A stretch of 64,000 nt of DNA, from NCBI GenBank assembly GCA_964567755.1, contig CAZMNW010000065.1, positions 52,393 to 116,392 of the forward strand. Reading direction: 5' to 3'. This document shows, in pieces, positions 53,104-61,070 of this stretch. Both the position numbers and the translations under genes were made by a program. Source of the DNA: DASRJW01 sp964567755. GTDB lineage: Bacteria; Krumholzibacteriota; Krumholzibacteriia; G020349025. Numbering within the stretch: position 1 is the stretch's first letter; each line of letters opens with the position of its first letter. Under the pieces are notes generated by a model, which did not search any database, was not told the DNA's origin, and saw only the letters and a list, made by a program, of their open reading frames with translations.

Positions 53104-54228
53104 TCAGCGGTCGATTTCCGGCGCCACGACATCGAAGCTGGCGATGAGCGCCACCAGATCCGCGATGAGAATGCCGGAGGCGACGTGCTGCACCGCAGCC
53201 ATGGCGGTGAAGGAACCCGTGCGCGCCTTGTAGCGCCACGGCTTGTCGCTGCCATCGCTGACGAGGTAGATCCCCATCTCGCCGCGCGGCGCTTCGGTGC
53301 GCACGTAGCACTCGTTCGGTTTCACCTTGAAGTTCTTCGGCTTCGGCACCGGGTTCTCGCCGGCTGTTCCCGGCAACTGGTCCAGGCATTGGCGCACGAT
53401 CCGCACCGACTCGCGCATTTCCAGCACGCGCACGACGAAACGATTGTAGCTGTCGCCGACAACGCCAGCCCCGTCGGTGCCCACCGGAACCGCGAACGTC
53501 ATCTCGCGGTAGAGCGCGTACGGCTCGTCCCGCCGCAAATCGAAATCGACGCCGCTGGCGCGCAGGTTGGGACCCGAGAGGCCGAAATCGATGGCGTCCA
53601 CCGCGGCAATCGTCACCACGCCCGCCAGCCGTTCGACAAAAATATGATTGTTCGTGATCAAGCGGTCCCATTCGTCGAGAATCTTGTCGTAGCTGTCGCA
53701 GAACTTGCATGCCTTCTTGTCCCAACCCTCCGGCATGTCCCAGCCGACGCCGCCAATGCGATGGTAGTTGAAGGTCAGCCGGGCGCCGCAGATCTCTTCC
53801 AACAGATCATTGATGCGCTCGCGCTCGCGCAACGCATACGGGAACGGCGTCACCGCGCCGACGTCCATGGCCATGGTGCCGAGGGCGACGAGGTGGCTCG
53901 AAACGCGGCCGAGCTCGGCGGTGATCATGCGCAGCAGCTCGGCGCGGCGCGGACACGGCAGTCCCGCCAGCTTCTCCACTGCCAACGCATACGCGTGGTT
54001 GGCGTTCATCGCCGCCACATAGTCGACGCGATCGGTGTAGGGCATGAAGCCATTGTACGTGCACAGCTCGGCGATTTTCTCGATCGAACGGTGCAAGTAA
54101 CCGACGTCGGGCATGCATTCGGCAATCACCTCACCGTCGGTGCGCAGAATGACGCGAATCACACCATGGGTGCTCGGATGCTGCGGCCCCATGTTGAGTT
54201 CCATCTCGACTGTGTGCAGCGTCGCCAT
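53104..54228 (-). CDS. nuoD: NADH-quinone oxidoreductase subunit D
   Basis: 374 residues from ATG at 54228 (GGGAG). It starts MATLHTVEMELNMGPQHPST, with the NuoD/hydrogenase-large-subunit fold; GPQHPSTHGV carries residues at the quinone head. NuoC and NuoD are separate genes here, unlike the fused NuoCD of E. coli. There are 49 bp between nuoC and nuoD. Confidence 0.97.
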   Translation of the reverse strand: MATLHTVEMELNMGPQHPSTHGVIRVILRTDGEVIAECMPDVGYLHRSIEKIAELCTYNGFMPYTDRVDYVAAMNANHAYALAVEKLAGLPCPRRAELLRMITAELGRVSSHLVALGTMAMDVGAVTPFPYALRERERINDLLEEICGARLTFNYHRIGGVGWDMPEGWDKKACKFCDSYDKILDEWDRLITNNHIFVERLAGVVTIAAVDAIDFGLSGPNLRASGVDFDLRRDEPYALYREMTFAVPVGTDGAGVVGDSYNRFVVRVLEMRESVRIVRQCLDQLPGTAGENPVPKPKNFKVKPNECYVRTEAPRGEMGIYLVSDGSDKPWRYKARTGSFTAMAAVQHVASGILIADLVALIASFDVVAPEIDR

Positions 54229-54277
54229 GGTTCTCCCGACCCGCGGCCCCTCGGAACCGCAGTCTATCTCCTTCGAC

Positions 54278-54763
54278 TTATATGTTGTAATCGCGGGTAT
54301 TGTCGATGCCACCGTAGTGCGAAGGGAAGACATACTCCTTGCGCAGCGGATGGCCCTCCCAATCGTCGGGCAGCAGAATCCGCCGGAGATCGGGGTGGCC
54401 TTCGAACCGCACGCCGAAGAGATCGTAGGCCTCGCGCTCGAACCAGTTCGCCGCACGCCAGACGCCGGTCACGCTCTGGGTCACGGGCAGTTCCTTGGGC
54501 ACCTTGACCTTGAGCACGGTCGAGTGGCGGAGTGGGTAGGAGTACAGATGATAGACGACGAAGATCGAGTCGCCGGCATCCACGCCGCAGAGGCTGCTCA
54601 GGAAATCGAAGCGAAGCGCCGACTCTTCCTTGCAAGCGCGCGTCACCGCCACGATGGCCGTGGCCCGCACCTCGATCCACGGGTCGAGCGTCTCCGCGTG
54701 CAACGCGCCCACCGCGTCGCCGAGGCGCGTGGCCAGCGTCTGGTGCATCTCTTCCGTCTTCAT
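54278..54763 (-). CDS. nuoC: NADH-quinone oxidoreductase subunit C
   Basis: 161 residues with the NuoC signature ANWFEREAYDLFGVRFEGHP and DWEGHPLRKEY. It is a soluble subunit of the connecting arm that packs against NuoD. It starts seven bases after the nuoB stop. Confidence 0.96.
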   Translation of the reverse strand: MKTEEMHQTLATRLGDAVGALHAETLDPWIEVRATAIVAVTRACKEESALRFDFLSSLCGVDAGDSIFVVYHLYSYPLRHSTVLKVKVPKELPVTQSVTGVWRAANWFEREAYDLFGVRFEGHPDLRRILLPDDWEGHPLRKEYVFPSHYGGIDNTRDYNI

Positions 54764-54769
54764 CGTGTG

Positions 54770-55252
54770 TCAGCTGTTTCGGGTGAGATAGCGTTCCCGG
54801 TGGATCTTGTCCTGGATCAGGAGAATGCCTTCCGTGAGCGCCTCCGGCCGCGGCGGGCAGCCGGGGACGTACAAATCGACCGGAATGACCTTGTCGACCC
54901 CGCGCAGCACCGAATAGCCCTTGTCGAACAGACCGCCACAGTTCGAGCAACTGCCCATGGAGATGACGTACTTGGGGTGCGGCATCTGATCGTAGAGCAG
55001 CTTCACACGCGAGGCCATTTTGAGCGTCACCGTGCCGGCCACGATCATGAGATCCGACTGACGTGGTGTGGCGCGCGGCACCGAGCCGAAGCGGTCGAGA
55101 TCTGCGCGCGGCCCACCGGTCTGCATGAGCTCGATGCCGCAGCAGGCAAGACCGAAGAGCAGGTACCAAAGCGACGAGGCGCGGCCCCAGTTGATCAGCT
55201 TGTCGACGTTGGTGGTGACGAACGTCGCGGGCAGCTCGTTATAAAGAGTCAT
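54770..55252 (-). CDS. nuoB: NADH-quinone oxidoreductase subunit B (cluster N2)
   Basis: 160 residues. The tandem Cys pair in FGLACCGIELM, the Cys in SMGSCSNCGG and the one in PGCPPRPEAL bind cluster N2, which passes electrons to quinone. The gene overlaps nuoA by 14 bases, a sign of translational coupling. Confidence 0.97.
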   Translation of the reverse strand: MTLYNELPATFVTTNVDKLINWGRASSLWYLLFGLACCGIELMQTGGPRADLDRFGSVPRATPRQSDLMIVAGTVTLKMASRVKLLYDQMPHPKYVISMGSCSNCGGLFDKGYSVLRGVDKVIPVDLYVPGCPPRPEALTEGILLIQDKIHRERYLTRNS

Positions 55253-55649
55253 CCCGAAGCCCCCCCTTCTCTCTGCCCGTGTTCCAGCGCAGATCGCCCT
55301 TGGACCAAACGTAGATCAGGCCGATGAACAAGATCGCGACGAATACCAGGACCTCCACCAGCGCCAGCCCGCCGCGCCCCTGTTCCACCCAGCTGCGAAA
55401 GACGGCTGCGACCGGGAACATGAATGCGACTTCGACATCGAAAATCACGAACACGATGGCGACGAGATAGAAGCGAAAGTTGAACTGAACTCTGGCGTTG
55501 CCGACAGGTTTCTCGCCGCATTCGTACGCGATGTCCTTGTCGCTCTCGTGGATACGCGGGCGGATGAAGTGGCCGGCGAGCATGATGGCCGCGGCAAACC
55601 CGATGGCGAGTAGCAGGAAGACCAGAACGTTGGCGAAGTCGAAAAGCAC
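55239..55649 (-). CDS. nuoA: NADH-quinone oxidoreductase subunit A
   Basis: 136 residues, GTG start with GGAGG upstream, three membrane helices. The loop YECGEKPVGNARVQFNFRFY is the NuoA signature, including the Cys that lines the quinone site. It is the first gene of the operon nuoABCDHIJKLMN; nuoE, nuoF and nuoG are not in the operon or elsewhere in the window. Confidence 0.97.
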   Translation of the reverse strand: MLFDFANVLVFLLLAIGFAAAIMLAGHFIRPRIHESDKDIAYECGEKPVGNARVQFNFRFYLVAIVFVIFDVEVAFMFPVAAVFRSWVEQGRGGLALVEVLVFVAILFIGLIYVWSKGDLRWNTGREKGGLRDDSL

Positions 55650-55890
55650 TTCGACCTCCGACCGGACCGTGTCGGCGCATCCTCTTGTGATTCAAAAGGA
55701 TCGGGGCCCTTGATCGGTCCCTCGCGCGCTGCTCCTCGAATATACGGGGAGCACCTGGACGCCGACAACTGCACATCTCCGGCTTGCCGGTGCAACTTGC
55801 GCTCTCGCTTGAGCCTAGGGCGAACCAGCCCGCTTCGGAACATCCATCGGCGTGGGATTTCGCTCGCACGCCACCCGATCTTCCACAGGG

Positions 55891-55899
55891 TTATCCACA
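55891..55899 (+). promoter_or_regulatory. DnaA box upstream of nrdJ
   Basis: TTATCCACA is an exact consensus DnaA-binding site. GTATCCACA at 55922-55930 differs by one base, and TTATCCGAT lies between them. In E. coli, DnaA controls nrdAB through boxes of this kind, so a similar link for this reductase is plausible. The spacing and lack of dnaA/dnaN nearby argue against an origin. Confidence 0.6.
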
Positions 55900-55925
55900 C
55901 AGGACGATCGAGTTATCCGATGTAT

Positions 55926-55941
55926 CCACAACATATAGTGG
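55926..55941 (+). promoter_or_regulatory. Candidate NrdR box
   Basis: CCACAACATATAGTGG resembles the NrdR consensus acaCwAtATaTwGtgt and has CCAC/GTGG symmetry. It lies 38 bp before the -35 element of the nrdJ promoter. NrdR usually binds two boxes about 31 bp apart; only one good copy is seen, so this is a moderate call. Confidence 0.45.
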
Positions 55942-55979
55942 CTATTCTAGACAAAAACACTACAGGTTGAGAAATGTGC

Positions 55980-56008
55980 TTGACCACTCCGAGGCTCGGA
56001 CCTAGAGT
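55980..56008 (+). promoter_or_regulatory. Probable nrdJ promoter
   Basis: TTGACC (55980-55985) and TAGAGT (56003-56008) are separated by 17 bases and match the sigma-70 consensus 5/6 and 4/6. Transcription would start near 56015, leaving a leader of about 370 bases. The DnaA and NrdR-like sites lie just upstream. Confidence 0.5.
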
Positions 56009-56383
56009 CCGCCTCAAGCAAGCTTGCCAGTTTCGGTGCGAGCCGGGATGACGGGGGCCAGCGACAAGAGAATCGCAAAGGCTTTAAAATCATCATGTTG
56101 CAACTTCCGTAGGCACCGCACCTCATACTCTTCGAGACTCCAGACGCTGCGTCGTCGGGCTGGGAGAAGTTCATCTTCACCTATCGCCCGGAGCGCTGTG
56201 CGTTCCAGGAGAGACTTCGGCACCCCCGAGGTTTCACCTGGGCTTCGGGTTTGTCCGTCCCATACCGGATGGCGGCTCGAGGCACGGCTTTCGACAGTGG
56301 GCGGCCAGGCTCCGTGGCGGTCGTGGTGACAGCGGAGGCGGAGAGCTGATCGGCCCGTCGCGTTCAGATGAAGGAGTGTTTCC

Positions 56384-59227
56384 ATGGCGATCGTTCCCAA
56401 GGAGAATGCGACGTCCCGCATGGCTCCGGGCCAAGGAGGGCATCGCGGGATGCTGGGTGATGCGCACGGCTTGAACCCGCTGCGCATGACGCGCCGATTC
56501 ACGCGAGCAGACGTGCACCCGTACGACGCGGTGGAGTGGGAAACCCGCGCGGCGACCATCCAGAACGAAAAAGGCGAGGTCATCTTCGAGCAGACCGACG
56601 TCGAGGTGCCCGCCGCCTGGTCGCAGATGGCCACCAATGTCGTCGTCTCCAAGTACTTCCACGGCCGCGTCGGCTCGCCAGAGCGTGAACGCAGCGTCAA
56701 GCAGCTCATCGGTCGCGTCGCCCGCACGATGGCGCGATGGGGCCATGCCGACGGTTACTTTCAAAGCCCCAACGACGCCCGCATCTTCGAGGAAGAGCTG
56801 ACGAACATCCTGCTGACGCAGAAGGCCAGCTTCAACTCGCCGGTTTGGTTCAACGTCGGTGTCGAGGACAAGCCGCAGTGCTCGGCCTGCTTCATCAATT
56901 CAGTCGACGACACCATGGCCTCGATCCTGACGCTCGCCAAGACCGAGGGCATGTTGTTCAAGTACGGATCCGGCACCGGCACCAACTTCTCGTCGCTGCG
57001 TTCGTCGAAGGAAAAACTCTCCACCGGCGGCCAACCGTCCGGCCCGGTGAGCTTCATGAAGGGGTATGACGCCTTCGCCGGCGTCATCCGCTCGGGAGGA
57101 CGCACGCGTCGAGCCGCCAAGATGGTGATCCTGAACGCCGATCACCCGGACATCCTCGAGTTCATTCGCTGCAAGGCGAACGAAGAGCGCAAGGCCTGGG
57201 CCCTCATCGACGTCGGCTACGACGGCTCGTTCAACGGCGAGGCGTACGCATCCATCTTCTTCCAAAACTCGAACAACAGTGTGCGCGTTTCCGACGAGTT
57301 CATGCGCGCGGTAGAGAACGACCTGGAATGGAAGACGCGCTTGGTCACGAGCGGCGAGACCTGCGACACCTACCGGGCGCGCGAGCTGATGCAGGAGATC
57401 GCCGCCTCCGCCTGGGTGTGCGGCGACCCCGGCATGCAGTTCGACACCACCGTCAACGAGTGGAACCCGTGCATTCGCACGGCGCGGATCAACGCCTCCA
57501 ACCCGTGCTCGGAATACATGTTCCTCGACGATTCCGCCTGCAATCTGGCGTCGATCAACCTGCTGCAGTTCCGCCGTCCCGATGGCAGCCTCGACGTCGA
57601 GTCGTTCAACCACACCGTCGACGTGGTGATCACGGCGATGGAGATCGTCGTCGACAACTCGAGCTACCCGACGGAAGCGATCGCTGCCAAAAGCCATGCC
57701 TTCCGGCCGCTGGGTCTGGGCTACGCCAACCTCGGCGCTTATCTGATGTCGAATGGCCTGCCGTACGACAGCGACGCCGCCCGCAGCGTCAGCGGCGCGC
57801 TCACCGCCTTGCTTTGCGGTCGCGCCTACCGGCGCTCTGCCGAGTTGGCGGAAACCATGGGGCCGTTCGCGCACTTCGGGGACAACCGCGACTGCTTCCT
57901 GCGCGTCATGCGCAAGCATGCGCGCGCGGTCGGCGACATCGACGCCCGTTGGGTCGACGCCGAACTGTTGCGCGCCGCCGGAACCGCCTGGGAAGAGGCC
58001 GTCGCCCTCGGCGAGTACGCCGGCTACCGCAACGCCCAGGCCACGGTGCTGGCGCCGACGGGCACCATCGCCTTCATGATGGACTGCGATACCACCGGCA
58101 TCGAACCAGACATCGCGCTGGTGAAGTACAAGAAGCTGGTCGGTGGCGGCATGCTCAAGATCGTCAACAACACGGTGCCGTTGGCGCTGCAGCATCTCGG
58201 TTATTCCGCAACGGCAGCGCAACAGATCGTCGACTACATCGACACCCACGACACCATCGAGGGCGCTCCCGGGCTGCTCGACGAACATCTACCGGTGTTC
58301 GATTGCGCCTTCCGGCCGTCCAAGGGCGCGCGCTCCATCCACTACTCCGGGCACGTGCGCATGATGGCCGCCGCCCAGCCTTTCCTTTCGGGCGCGATCT
58401 CGAAGACCGTCAACATGCCGCGCGACGCCACGCCCGACGAAATTGCGCTCGTCTACTTGCAGGCATGGAAGCTGGGGTTGAAGGCACTGGCCGTCTATCG
58501 CGATGGGTGCAAACGCACGCAGCCGCTCAATACCAGCCTCGAGGACACGAACAGCAAGCCGAGCAAGAGCAAGCGCGCCGCGACCAAGGCTGTGCGACGC
58601 CGGTTGCCCGACGAGAGGCAGGCCATCACGCACAAGTTCTCCATCGACGGGCACGAGGGATACATCACGGTCGGCACCTACGATGACGGCAAGCCGGGCG
58701 AGATCTTCATCACCATGGCGAAATCGGGATCCGTGGTGAGCGGTCTCATGGACTCGTTCGCGACCTCGGTTTCACTGGCGTTGCAGTACGGCGTGCCGCT
58801 CGAGGCGCTCGTGCGCAAGTTCGTGCACATGCGCTTCGAACCCGCCGGACGCACGAATAACAGCCAAATCCCTTTGGCCAAATCGGTCATGGATTACATT
58901 TTCCGCTGGTTGGCGCTCAAGTTCCTGCCTGAGCTCGCCGACGAGGTGAACTCGGCGCACAAGCCAGTGGTGGAAGAGAACGGCCACGGGGACATCGACC
59001 GCCCCGTGGCGGTCGGCGGCGATGCGCTGCCACTGCGCCGGAACGGCGGCACCATGCCGGTCAGGCGCGACGTGAACCAAGGCGAACAGCAGATGACCCA
59101 GCGCGAACAGCAAGTGTTCGAGCGCCAGTCGGACGCGCCAGCATGCAGCGAGTGCGGCGCGATCATGGTGCGCAATGGGTCCTGCTACAAGTGCTTGAAC
59201 TGCGGCATCACGAGCGGCTGCAGCTAG
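56384..59227 (+). CDS. nrdJ: Class II (B12-dependent) ribonucleotide reductase
   Basis: 947 residues; AAGGAG precedes the ATG. It has the NrdJ order: an N-terminal region with FNVGVEDKPQCSACFINSVD, the FKYGSGTGTNFSSLRS loop, the active-site NPCSEYMFLDDSACNLASIN with the radical Cys/Asn/Glu set, and APTGTIAFMMDCDTTGIEPD. The last 100 residues hold the zinc ribbon CSECGAIMVRNGSCYKCLNC that re-reduces the active site. It makes dNTP precursors using adenosylcobalamin and needs no oxygen. No NrdA/B or NrdD genes are in the window. Confidence 0.97.
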   Translation: MAIVPKENATSRMAPGQGGHRGMLGDAHGLNPLRMTRRFTRADVHPYDAVEWETRAATIQNEKGEVIFEQTDVEVPAAWSQMATNVVVSKYFHGRVGSPERERSVKQLIGRVARTMARWGHADGYFQSPNDARIFEEELTNILLTQKASFNSPVWFNVGVEDKPQCSACFINSVDDTMASILTLAKTEGMLFKYGSGTGTNFSSLRSSKEKLSTGGQPSGPVSFMKGYDAFAGVIRSGGRTRRAAKMVILNADHPDILEFIRCKANEERKAWALIDVGYDGSFNGEAYASIFFQNSNNSVRVSDEFMRAVENDLEWKTRLVTSGETCDTYRARELMQEIAASAWVCGDPGMQFDTTVNEWNPCIRTARINASNPCSEYMFLDDSACNLASINLLQFRRPDGSLDVESFNHTVDVVITAMEIVVDNSSYPTEAIAAKSHAFRPLGLGYANLGAYLMSNGLPYDSDAARSVSGALTALLCGRAYRRSAELAETMGPFAHFGDNRDCFLRVMRKHARAVGDIDARWVDAELLRAAGTAWEEAVALGEYAGYRNAQATVLAPTGTIAFMMDCDTTGIEPDIALVKYKKLVGGGMLKIVNNTVPLALQHLGYSATAAQQIVDYIDTHDTIEGAPGLLDEHLPVFDCAFRPSKGARSIHYSGHVRMMAAAQPFLSGAISKTVNMPRDATPDEIALVYLQAWKLGLKALAVYRDGCKRTQPLNTSLEDTNSKPSKSKRAATKAVRRRLPDERQAITHKFSIDGHEGYITVGTYDDGKPGEIFITMAKSGSVVSGLMDSFATSVSLALQYGVPLEALVRKFVHMRFEPAGRTNNSQIPLAKSVMDYIFRWLALKFLPELADEVNSAHKPVVEENGHGDIDRPVAVGGDALPLRRNGGTMPVRRDVNQGEQQMTQREQQVFERQSDAPACSECGAIMVRNGSCYKCLNCGITSGCS

Positions 59228-59248
59228 GACGCCGTGATTCGCGGCGCT

Positions 59249-59274
59249 GCCTGGAAGTTGGCATTTTTCCAGGC
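59249..59274 (+). terminator. Hairpin after nrdJ
   Basis: GCCTGGAA (59249-59256) pairs with TTCCAGGC (59267-59274) across a ten-base loop, 22 bases after the nrdJ stop. No T run follows, so termination is only suggested by position. Confidence 0.35.
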
Positions 59275-59377
59275 GGTGCGGGTGGGGGTGCCGGGGGTCG
59301 CCTTGCGCGGCGCCCGGCGGGGTTGATAATCTCGGGAGCCTCAGGGCGACACGAGGCCATTCGACGGGGAGCGACGG

Positions 59378-59695
59378 ATGTCTCTGGTGGCGTTCACACC
59401 TCGAGCCGAGCAGAGCTTGCTGGACATTCTGGGCGATGCTCAGCGCTTGGAAGAGAGCCTCCTGGTCGTGGACATGCACGACGGCGAAGTGCAGCTCGTG
59501 ATCAAGAGCGCGGGAGAGCTCGAAGAGCTGCAACGCGACGTCGAACTAGTGGGACCTTTCCGGGTTCCGATCGCGGGCCAGGAGACGACGCTGTTCGTGC
59601 GCGAGAACGAACCGGCACCGAACGGCGTCTACGAACTCGACTACTATGCCGTCGGCGGGCGCGCCTGCTTTCAGATCCGCCCGGCCGCCGACTAG
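59378..59695 (+). CDS. Small protein of unknown function
   Basis: 105 residues, with GGGGAG before the ATG. It begins MSLVAFTPRAEQSLLDILGD and has alternating beta strands (LVVDMHDGEVQLVIKSAGEL, PIAGQETTLFVRENEP), no signal peptide and no membrane helix. I do not recognise a family; the start resembles A-type iron-sulfur carriers, but their Cys residues are absent. It stands between nrdJ and dinB and ends before a strong hairpin. Confidence 0.65.
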   Translation: MSLVAFTPRAEQSLLDILGDAQRLEESLLVVDMHDGEVQLVIKSAGELEELQRDVELVGPFRVPIAGQETTLFVRENEPAPNGVYELDYYAVGGRACFQIRPAAD

Positions 59696-59725
59696 ACCGG
59701 CAACGACCGTCTCATCCGCTCGACG

Positions 59726-59751
59726 AGGCCCGGCGCGGTTCGGCCGGGCCT
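59726..59751 (+). terminator. Hairpin terminator between small ORF and dinB
   Basis: AGGCCCGGC (59726-59734) pairs with GCCGGGCCT (59743-59751) around an eight-base loop, followed by TTGCCGTTTC. It ends 16 bp before the dinB ATG, so it may also limit read-through into dinB. Confidence 0.6.
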
Positions 59752-59767
59752 TGCCGTTTCGGGGACC

Positions 59768-61000
59768 ATGAACCGCGAACGCATCATCCTGCACGTGGAC
59801 ATGGACGCCTTCTACGCCGCCGTCGAGGTGCGTGAAAACCCAGAATTGGCTGGGAAGCCGCTCGTCATCGGTCATCGCGGCCGGCGCGGCGTCGTTTCCA
59901 CTTGCTCGTACGAGGCGCGTCGGTTCGGGGTGCACTCGGCCATGCCGTCGCTGAGCGCCGAGCGTCTGTGTCCGCAGGCGATCTGGCTCCCTGGGCGCAT
60001 GCAGCTCTACGCCGAGGTGTCGCGCGCCATCCGCTCGATCTTCGACGACTTCACCCCAGACGTTGAACCGTTGTCGATCGATGAGGCCTTTCTAGACCTG
60101 CGCGGGATCGTCCACGACCTGGAAGCTGGGCGGCAAACCGCGCAAGTGCTCAAGCAACGCATTCGTGACGAGCAACACCTCACCGCCTCGGTCGGTGTTG
60201 CCGCGAACAAGTTCCTGGCCAAGATCGCATCCGACCTCGAAAAGCCCGATGGTCTCGTCGTCATCGCACCCGGCGACGTGCCGCAGATGTTGTGGCCGTT
60301 GCCGATCGAACGCCTCTGGGGCGTCGGCCCGAAGACCGCGGCACGTTTGCACAAGCGCGGCTTCCACACCGTGGGGGATGTGGCGAACTTGCCCGAATCG
60401 CTGTTGCGCGCCACCCTCGGCCTCGGTGAGGCCGAGCACCTGCGCGCCTTGGCGCACGGCGAGGACACGCGTCCGGTGGAAACGCAACGCGAGGCGAAGT
60501 CGCTTTCCGAAGAGCGGACGTACACCGACGACCTCACCGATCCCGAGGACATCGATCGCGCCTTGCTGCAACGGGCGGAAGGCGTGTGCCAGGAGCTGCG
60601 TCGCCAGAGGCTGCTCGCACGCACGGTGCATCTCAAGGTCCGAAGCGGCGACTTCACCACCTGGACGCGCGCGGCAAAGCTCCAGGCTCCGACGGATTTG
60701 GCCGAAGTGGTGGTGAACACCGCGCGCGCTCTCCTGTCCGAGCGCATCGAACTCGCCGGCCGTGGCGTGCGCTTGCTCGGTGTCGGCGTGAGCGGCTTCG
60801 TGGCAGCGGGCGCGGGCCAAGCATCCTTGTTCACCGACGAGGCGCACGAGCGCGCGCGTCGCGTCGCGATCGCTGCCGACAGCATTCGCGAACGTCTCGG
60901 CCCCGACGCGGTCGTGCGCGCACGTCTCCTGCGCCCGGCGCAGGAACAGGCGGCGGACGACACGCCCCCAGAGGCCTCGAGCCTCCCGTCGGTCGACTGA
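59768..61000 (+). CDS. dinB: DNA polymerase IV (Y-family)
   Basis: 410 residues. Metal-binding residues lie in HVDMDAFYAAVE (Asp11) and SIDEAFLDL (Asp105/Glu106), with the helix-hairpin-helix segment LWGVGPKTAARLHKRGF and a little-finger domain after it. QASLF near the end is a sliding-clamp binding motif. It copies damaged DNA with low fidelity. No LexA-type operator was identified; the tail after the clamp motif is about 55 residues. Confidence 0.97.
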   Translation: MNRERIILHVDMDAFYAAVEVRENPELAGKPLVIGHRGRRGVVSTCSYEARRFGVHSAMPSLSAERLCPQAIWLPGRMQLYAEVSRAIRSIFDDFTPDVEPLSIDEAFLDLRGIVHDLEAGRQTAQVLKQRIRDEQHLTASVGVAANKFLAKIASDLEKPDGLVVIAPGDVPQMLWPLPIERLWGVGPKTAARLHKRGFHTVGDVANLPESLLRATLGLGEAEHLRALAHGEDTRPVETQREAKSLSEERTYTDDLTDPEDIDRALLQRAEGVCQELRRQRLLARTVHLKVRSGDFTTWTRAAKLQAPTDLAEVVVNTARALLSERIELAGRGVRLLGVGVSGFVAAGAGQASLFTDEAHERARRVAIAADSIRERLGPDAVVRARLLRPAQEQAADDTPPEASSLPSVD

Positions 61001-61070
61001 ACGAGGTGGCGGGGGTCTGCATCCATGGACAAACCGGGAGCTTGATGTTGCGACGCGCAGGATCGACGCG

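Larger units (their letters stand above)
55650..56383. other. Divergent regulatory region between nuo operon and nrdJ
   Basis: 734 bp without a supported gene. It carries a consensus DnaA box, a near-consensus second box, an NrdR-like palindrome and a TTGACC/TAGAGT promoter, listed separately, then a leader of about 370 bases before nrdJ. I searched the leader for a cobalamin riboswitch and found no B12 box. A minus-strand reading near 56016-56200 looks protein-like but has no start signal. Confidence 0.65.

Noticed and set aside
52594..54507. Long plus-strand frame opposite nuoH and nuoD
   Set aside because: Antisense of two conserved genes; no recognisable protein.
55881..55945. Possible replication origin because of the DnaA-box cluster
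   Set aside because: Only one exact box and one near match, no dnaA, dnaN or AT-rich unwinding region close by; control of nrdJ explains them better.
56015..56383. Cobalamin riboswitch in the nrdJ leader
   Set aside because: The leader has GGTGCGAGCCGGGA, which superficially recalls part of the element, but the B12 box and other core motifs are missing.
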